NCBI GenBank assembly: GCA_965235095.1
Contig: OZ249405.1
DNA: 64,000 nucleotides
From: Fontibacterium abundans
Lineage (GTDB): Bacteria > Pseudomonadota > Alphaproteobacteria > Pelagibacterales > Pelagibacteraceae
Strand: one strand, 5' to 3'
Part shown: in pieces, positions 60,624 to 64,000 of the stretch
How the letters are laid out: the number at the start of each line of letters is the position of its first letter
Position numbering within the stretch: the stretch's first letter is position 1
Position numbers and translations under genes: made by a program
The notes under the pieces: generated by a model
Databases searched by the model: none
Told to the model about the DNA's origin: nothing
The model's input: only the letters and a program-made list of their open reading frames with translations

Positions 60624-60944
60624 ATGACAACAATTAAAACAACAGATGAAAATTTTGACCAAGTCGTTTTAAAAAGCGAGAAACCTTTTGTTCAACGTTT
60701 TACAGCAGAATGGTGTGGTCCCTGCAAGATGATTGCTCCTTTACTTGAAGAGTTATCAGATGAGTTGAAAGATAAAGTTTTATTTGGGAGTCATAACATT
60801 GATGATGAACCAAACACTCCAACAAAATTTGGAGTACGCGGTATACCGACTATGTTGTTGTTTAAAGGTGGCAAGGTAGTCGACACTAAGGTTGGTGCAT
60901 CTTCTAAACAGCAAATCAAAGATTGGATTTTATCTAAGATCTAA
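60624..60944 (+). CDS. trxA: thioredoxin
   Basis: 106 residues, classical thioredoxin. Active site Trp30-Cys31-Gly-Pro-Cys34, conserved cis-Pro segment (GIPTMLLFKGGKVV) and C-terminal helix. Reduces disulfides, including ArsC-type enzymes and methionine sulfoxide reductases. Convergent with folC, overlapping by four bases. Confidence 0.95.
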   Translation: MTTIKTTDENFDQVVLKSEKPFVQRFTAEWCGPCKMIAPLLEELSDELKDKVLFGSHNIDDEPNTPTKFGVRGIPTMLLFKGGKVVDTKVGASSKQQIKDWILSKI

Positions 60945-62230
60945 TTAAGATTTAAAACTTCACCCATTAAGTACAGTGATCCTGTAATGATGATGATTGC
61001 ATTAGGATCTTCATTTGCAATTTCATGAAGAGCTTCTGTTATTCCTTTTGCAGTATTTGCTTTAATACCAAATTCATTTGCAACTTTAGCTAAAACTTTT
61101 GGATCTTGAGAATTGTCCTGATTTGGAATTGAGATTGTTTTAAGTGCAGTGATTGTGGATGAGAAATGTTTTAAAAAAACTTTTGGATCTTTTGTATTTA
61201 ACATTCCAAGGATCATATAAATCTTTTTTCCTTTTAAAGTTTCAAGAAATTTATGCACCGCATCTGCTGCAGCTTCATTGTGAGCACCATCAAGGTAAAG
61301 TTGATTGTTTGGATTAATGTATTCTAGTAGTTTTCCCTTTGTGATCTTTTCTAATCTTGCTCGGTGTTTTGTATTCTTTAAGGCTTGATTTAATTTGTTT
61401 GTGTCTAGTTTTTTTAAAATCTTTTGTGCCGCTGCAATTGCAGTTCCAGCATTAATAAGTTGATGATCGCCTTGTAAACTTGGTAAATCTAAATCAAATA
61501 GAGATTGATCGTCTTGATAAATAAATCTTCCATTTTCCTTACTGACTTGAAAATCTTCACCAAAAATAAATCTTGGCGAACTATTCTTTTCTGTTTCTTT
61601 ATCAATTTGCTTTAAAACAGGTGATGATTGTTTTGCAATTATTATCTGCGTGTCTTGTTTTAATATTCCACATTTTTCTGCTGTAATTTTCTCTAATGTA
61701 TCTCCTAAAAATTCCATGTGATCATAACTGATTGGAGTTATGATTTGTGCAATTGGGTTATTAATAACTGCAGTAGTATCTAATCGTCCACCAAGTCCGC
61801 ACTCTAATATTGTGTAATCTGCAGGCTGTTTTTGAAATGCTAGATAAGTTGCTGAGGTTGTCGCCTCAAAAAAGGTTAAGCTAATATTGTTTTTTTGAAT
61901 GGTATCCATAGTTTGTTTTAAGACTTCATTGAGCAATTCATCGCTAATTTCTTTATCTTTTAAGATGATCCGTTCGTTAAATCTTTGCAGATGTGGAGAG
62001 ACATACATGTTCACGGTTTTACCGTGATGTTCCAGTATGGATTTTAAAAATGCACAAGTTGAGCCTTTGCCTTTGGTACCAACGCAATTGATAACGTTTT
62101 TTAATTTATCTTGTGGGTTGTTAAGTTTTTGAAGAAGAATTTTTATTCTATCTAAAGATAGATCTATTTTTTTAGGATGTAGGCTGAGTAATTGATCCAA
62201 GAGGACTTTGTTGTTGATCACTGATGGCAT
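60941..62230 (-). CDS. folC: bifunctional folylpolyglutamate / dihydrofolate synthase
   Basis: 429 residues. N-terminal LLSLHPKKIDLSLDRI, P-loop GTKGKGST (51-58; usually GTNGKGS), MYVSPHLQRFNERI, TILECGLGGRLDTT and C-terminal LYLDGAHNEAAADAV. Adds glutamate to dihydropteroate and folates. Its start lies 59 bases inside the 3' end of accD in another frame; family similarity from the first residues supports the long overlap. Confidence 0.94.
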   Translation of the reverse strand: MPSVINNKVLLDQLLSLHPKKIDLSLDRIKILLQKLNNPQDKLKNVINCVGTKGKGSTCAFLKSILEHHGKTVNMYVSPHLQRFNERIILKDKEISDELLNEVLKQTMDTIQKNNISLTFFEATTSATYLAFQKQPADYTILECGLGGRLDTTAVINNPIAQIITPISYDHMEFLGDTLEKITAEKCGILKQDTQIIIAKQSSPVLKQIDKETEKNSSPRFIFGEDFQVSKENGRFIYQDDQSLFDLDLPSLQGDHQLINAGTAIAAAQKILKKLDTNKLNQALKNTKHRARLEKITKGKLLEYINPNNQLYLDGAHNEAAADAVHKFLETLKGKKIYMILGMLNTKDPKVFLKHFSSTITALKTISIPNQDNSQDPKVLAKVANEFGIKANTAKGITEALHEIANEDPNAIIIITGSLYLMGEVLNLN

Positions 62231-63113
62231 TTATTTCACTGTTGAAGTACTTATTTTTATTAGTAAGTTGCGATATTAAAGTACTTATTACTTTTGGTAA
62301 ATCTTTTCTTTGTATGACTAAATCAATTTGACCTTTCTCTTGTAAATATTCTGCGGTTTGAAATTCTGGGGGAAGTTCTTCTCTAACTGTTTCTTTAATA
62401 ACTCTAGCACCTGCAAATGCAATCAGTGCTTTTGGTTCTGCAATATTAATGTCGCCAAGGAGTGCAATGGATGCTGTAGTTCCACCAGTTGTTGGATCAA
62501 GACAAACTGAAATGAATGGAAGTTTTTCTTGTTTTAAAGAATTGATGGCTGCAATCATTCTTGGCATTTGCATTAATGAAAAATTAGACTCTTGCATACG
62601 CATACCGCCACTTGTTGAAAAGAAAACGTAAGCAAGTTTATTAGCATAAGCAAATTCAGCACCTGCAACAAAAGCTTCACCTGCAGCACGCCCTACAGAT
62701 CCACCCATAAAATTAAAATTCATTGCACCCGCTACAAGATAAACATTATTTACTTTGCCCGTCGCAAGCACCACCGAGTCATGTTGACCCGTGTCTTCTC
62801 GAGCTTGTTTTAATCTCATTCCATAACTTTTTGAATCTGTAAAAAGAAGTGGATCATCGATTGCTGGAAGCATCGGAGATATTTCTTGATACTGTCCCTC
62901 ATCAAATAAAATTTGAAATCGCTCTTTAGGTTCGATGCGATGATGTTTGTTACATTTATTACAAACAAATAAATTTTCTTTTAAATCTTGTTTATAAAGA
63001 ACGGCACCACAAGAACAATTTTCCCACAATTTTCCTTCAGGGCCAATTTTTACACGGAATAGATTTTTAATTTTTGGTTTAATCCGTTTAAATTTATCTG
63101 TAATCCAGTTCAT
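62172..63113 (-). CDS. accD: acetyl-CoA carboxylase carboxyltransferase subunit beta
   Basis: 313 residues. Zinc ribbon Cys33, Cys35, Cys51, Cys54, then the carboxyltransferase core (MNFNFMGGSVGRAAGEAF; FFSTSGGMRMQESNFSLMQM; ISVCLDPTTGGTTASIALLGDI; FAGARVIKETVREELP). The first Cys pair is C-x-C where C-x2-C is usual. Pairs with AccA to make malonyl-CoA. Start overlaps the trpA stop (ATGA), giving a trpB-trpA-accD-folC operon. Confidence 0.95.
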   Translation of the reverse strand: MNWITDKFKRIKPKIKNLFRVKIGPEGKLWENCSCGAVLYKQDLKENLFVCNKCNKHHRIEPKERFQILFDEGQYQEISPMLPAIDDPLLFTDSKSYGMRLKQAREDTGQHDSVVLATGKVNNVYLVAGAMNFNFMGGSVGRAAGEAFVAGAEFAYANKLAYVFFSTSGGMRMQESNFSLMQMPRMIAAINSLKQEKLPFISVCLDPTTGGTTASIALLGDINIAEPKALIAFAGARVIKETVREELPPEFQTAEYLQEKGQIDLVIQRKDLPKVISTLISQLTNKNKYFNSEINAISDQQQSPLGSITQPTS

Positions 63114-63913
63114 TGTATTTTAGATCTTAATGATTTTACTATTTTGTTGAGTGTTTTTACAGGGCTCTTCTTAGCCTTTAATGAGTCTGTAATTCCTTTA
63201 CATAATTGACTGCCAACAACCAAACCATCGGCCGCTCTTAAAGATTTGATAGTTTTCTCAGTTATACCAAAGCCAATAACGATGTTCTTATTTTTGTTAA
63301 TTCTTTTTATTTTAAAGTAATTTTTTAATATTTTTTTTGAGCTTACTTTTAATTTTCCGCCTGTGGTTGATAACATGGAGATGTAATAGATCATATCGTG
63401 CGAGTGTTTTACGATTTGCTTCATACGCTCATCTGACGTTGTTGGAGCTAAAAGTTGGACAAAATTGATGTGATGTTTTTTACATTTATCTGCAAATTCT
63501 TTATTTTCCGGAAAGGGTAGATCCACCACAATAATCCCATCTACACCAATATTTTTACACTTATTTAAGAATTTATTTTCACCATATTGGATGATCTGAT
63601 TATAATAACCCATCAGAATAGTCGGCTTTGCAGTGATAGTTTTTTTAAAATTTTTAACGATTTCAAATACATCATTTAATTTTATTCCATTTTTTAAAGC
63701 ACGGTATGAACTGTTTTGAATTTGTTTACCATCTGCAACAGATGTGTTGTGTGGCATTCCAATTTCACAAATATCAACATATGGAGAAATTGATTTTAGA
63801 ATATCTAAACTCATCTTCTTATTGCTATCACCTGCAACAATATAAGTAAGTAGAGCTGGTCTTTTTTCTAATTTACAATTTTCAAATGCGAGTGTGATGT
63901 TTTCGTTAATCAT
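63110..63913 (-). CDS. trpA: tryptophan synthase alpha chain
   Basis: About 267 residues from the ATG at 63913; a TTG at 63925 is less likely. Catalytic Glu50 and Asp61 are present (CEIGMPHNTSVADG), with LMGYYNQI, VVDLPFPE, YYISMLSTTGG and VIGFGI phosphate-binding segments. The usual PFSDP loop reads PHNTS. Cleaves indole-3-glycerol phosphate to indole for TrpB. Overlaps the trpB end by eight bases. Confidence 0.93.
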   Translation of the reverse strand: MINENITLAFENCKLEKRPALLTYIVAGDSNKKMSLDILKSISPYVDICEIGMPHNTSVADGKQIQNSSYRALKNGIKLNDVFEIVKNFKKTITAKPTILMGYYNQIIQYGENKFLNKCKNIGVDGIIVVDLPFPENKEFADKCKKHHINFVQLLAPTTSDERMKQIVKHSHDMIYYISMLSTTGGKLKVSSKKILKNYFKIKRINKNKNIVIGFGITEKTIKSLRAADGLVVGSQLCKGITDSLKAKKSPVKTLNKIVKSLRSKIQ

Positions 63914-64000
63914 GATTTTTACCAAGTCGCTTTAATAAAATTGATTCATCTTTTTTTGCATCACCGCAGGAATTTACAACGATGATTGTGTCTTTACTTA
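63906..64000 (-). CDS. trpB: tryptophan synthase beta chain, C-terminal end (truncated by window edge)
   Basis: Only about 30 residues are visible. DTIIVVNSCGDAKKDESIL corresponds to the last strand of TrpB, where most enzymes read IVVNLSGRGDKD; the Ser-x-Gly-Asp is retained in altered form. Position directly upstream of trpA with an eight-base overlap supports the call. Confidence 0.8.
   Translation of the reverse strand, partial: SKDTIIVVNSCGDAKKDESILLKRLGKNHD

Noticed and set aside
1..64000. CRISPR arrays, tRNA or rRNA genes and intact insertion sequences
   Set aside because: No regularly spaced repeats, tRNA-like folds with a T-loop, rRNA segments or DDE transposase genes were seen by reading both strands.

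Overview
The window is AT-rich, densely packed chromosomal DNA with many 1-60 base gene overlaps, short intergenic gaps and a run of tiny membrane-protein genes. Several features point to a streamlined alphaproteobacterium, most likely SAR11-like (Pelagibacterales or a relative): a PhaR-type PHB regulator, a GAAC-N7-GAAC LexA box before umuDC, and a trpB-trpA-accD-folC run. A full polyhydroxybutyrate (PHB) cluster, KatG and UmuDC are more than is usual for the most reduced members, so the exact lineage stays open. I saw no rRNA, tRNA or CRISPR array.

Layout. 1-7320: end of an ABC permease, a renalase-like flavoprotein, then a complete PHB module (phaR and phaC leftward; phasin, phaB, phaA and an enoyl-CoA hydratase rightward) with TGCA-based palindromes between the halves. 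7328-8623: YeeE/YedE sulfur-transport pair. 8737-11914: LexA-controlled umuDC and a bacterial cryptochrome/photolyase that lacks part of its Fe-S ligand set. 11926-36791: housekeeping and stress genes, including twin TerC proteins, SOUL protein, an aquaporin-ArsC pair, a Zur regulator with a perfect operator and a His-rich membrane partner, S11 peptidase, KefB-like antiporter, pyruvate kinase, asparaginase, peroxiredoxin, KatG, SodB, cupin protein, Pal and several lipoproteins. Two copies of a two-hairpin element (about 15932-16008 and 20226-20320) may be a small structured RNA.

37205-48770 is a candidate catabolic island bounded by about 93-base near-identical direct repeats. It carries two divergent operons. 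Leftward: amino-acid ABC transporter, DUF6282-like hydrolase, atypical M20 protein and hydantoinase. Rightward: a 2Fe-2S / FAD-BFD / DAO-type three-subunit imino- or amino-acid dehydrogenase and a DapA-family lyase. A DMT exporter gene closes it. Together these look like import, ring opening or deacylation, oxidation and deamination/aldol cleavage of an unidentified cyclic or N-substituted amino acid.

48930-49098 holds a probable structured leader (Shine-Dalgarno plus 8-codon peptide, alternative hairpins, a pseudoknot and a terminator) ahead of a CBS-domain gene. 49134-58018 is accessory: a lipoprotein and beta-barrel, two tail-to-tail winged-helix paralogs, and a tightly coupled three-gene operon (two-TM protein, DUF4177-like protein, 1100-residue nuclease-helicase with about five C-terminal helix-turn-helix-like repeats). 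The last is the best candidate here for an undescribed, perhaps defensive, system. Next comes a cluster of small unknown genes and a compact HUH-type Rep-like protein beside a GC-rich hairpin and iteron-like repeats. 58248-64000 returns to core genes: rmuC, exonuclease I, thioredoxin, folC, accD, trpA and the end of trpB.
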